Positions 63,925-64,000 of a stretch of DNA of 64,000 nt are shown here, piece by piece. Under the pieces are notes generated by a model that saw nothing but the letters and a program-made list of their open reading frames with translations, was not told the DNA's origin and ran no database searches. The translations under genes were made by a program, and so were the position numbers. The DNA is from Paenibacillus sp. J5C2022 (GTDB lineage: Bacteria > Bacillota > Bacilli > Paenibacillales > Paenibacillaceae): contig NZ_JAOQJC010000013.1 in the NCBI RefSeq assembly GCF_025567625.1, forward strand, positions 99,937 through 163,936, in the 5' to 3' direction. The first letter of the stretch is position 1. The number at the start of each line of letters is the position of its first letter.

Positions 63925-63952
63925 GAGATGATGCCTGTACAGACATCATCTC
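63925..63952. terminator. Hairpin at the intron insertion site
   Basis: A perfect 9-pair inverted repeat GAGATGATG / CATCATCTC with a 10-base loop lies 7 bases upstream of the intron 5' end on the minus strand. Class IIC introns typically insert after such stems. Only TATTGAT follows rather than a full U-tract. Sequence beyond 63953 to the window end shows no gene I can support. Confidence 0.5.
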
Positions 63953-64000
63953 CTGGCAATGCTTATGACACTCCGCAAAGGAGTTCGTTTTCGTATAGCT

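Overview
The window looks like a chromosomal segment of a Paenibacillus-type member of the Bacillales. GC is moderate, Shine-Dalgarno sites are strong (AAGGAGG-type) with several TTG/GTG starts, alaS has a T-box leader, and the genes from 28.5 to 40 kb follow an order I recall from Bacillus subtilis: yrrO, yrrN, mltG (yrrL), yrzB, ruvX (yrrK), ireB (yrzL), alaS, yrrI, yrrD, cysteine desulfurase, cymR, with mnmA and rarA further right. I recognise no rRNA or tRNA gene and no CRISPR array.

Left part (1-28 kb). A minus-strand sugar operon reads from a LacI-type gene with two matching operators, through an Anabaena-sensory-rhodopsin-transducer-like (ASRT) protein, a sugar-binding lipoprotein, a GH20-like glycosidase and a NodB-type deacetylase, to an RbsA-type ATPase cut by the window edge. 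Upstream of it are a tandem array of 51-bp repeats and a frameshifted DMT-transporter pseudogene. A nucleoside-uptake operon of the nupNOPQ type follows, ending in a nucleoside phosphorylase. Next come a MarR regulator and a VanR/VanS-like two-component system with a D,D-carboxypeptidase. Then come ilvD, a polysaccharide deacetylase, an AI-2E-family membrane protein, a class B penicillin-binding protein and two tandem chemoreceptors.

Centre (28.5-44.3 kb). This is the housekeeping block: two U32 proteins, mltG, two DUF1292 proteins, ruvX, ireB, alaS with promoter and T-box, a second AI-2E protein, a zinc-ribbon protein, a PRC-barrel protein, cysteine desulfurase and cymR. mnmA is divergent from cymR. 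A short CorC/HlyC-type CBS protein and a copC-copD pair follow.

Right part (44.4-64 kb). A 17.4-kb minus-strand carbohydrate cluster separates copD from rarA. It encodes a secreted 1301-residue modular glycosidase with three carbohydrate-binding modules, a YesM/YesN-type two-component system, a CUT1 ABC importer (binding protein and two permeases), and cytoplasmic processing enzymes: SASA-type esterase, Gfo/Idh oxidoreductase, ThuA-like protein and a GH78-type alpha-L-rhamnosidase. The inferred job is to cut a rhamnose-containing, probably acetylated polysaccharide outside the cell, import the fragments and finish them inside. Beyond the cluster lies a 136-bp diverged copy of the copD 3' end, so the cluster sits between two direct copD-derived repeats. 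rarA follows, and just upstream of rarA is the 5' remnant of a group IIC intron.

Non-coding signals that no gene explains: a 51-bp repeat family at two loci, a roughly 70-bp hairpin-forming repeat at two loci (one inside the alaS leader), and 11-bp-spaced TTTAAG-like repeats upstream of vanR, the carboxypeptidase gene and the DMT pseudogene that may mark a VanR-like regulon.
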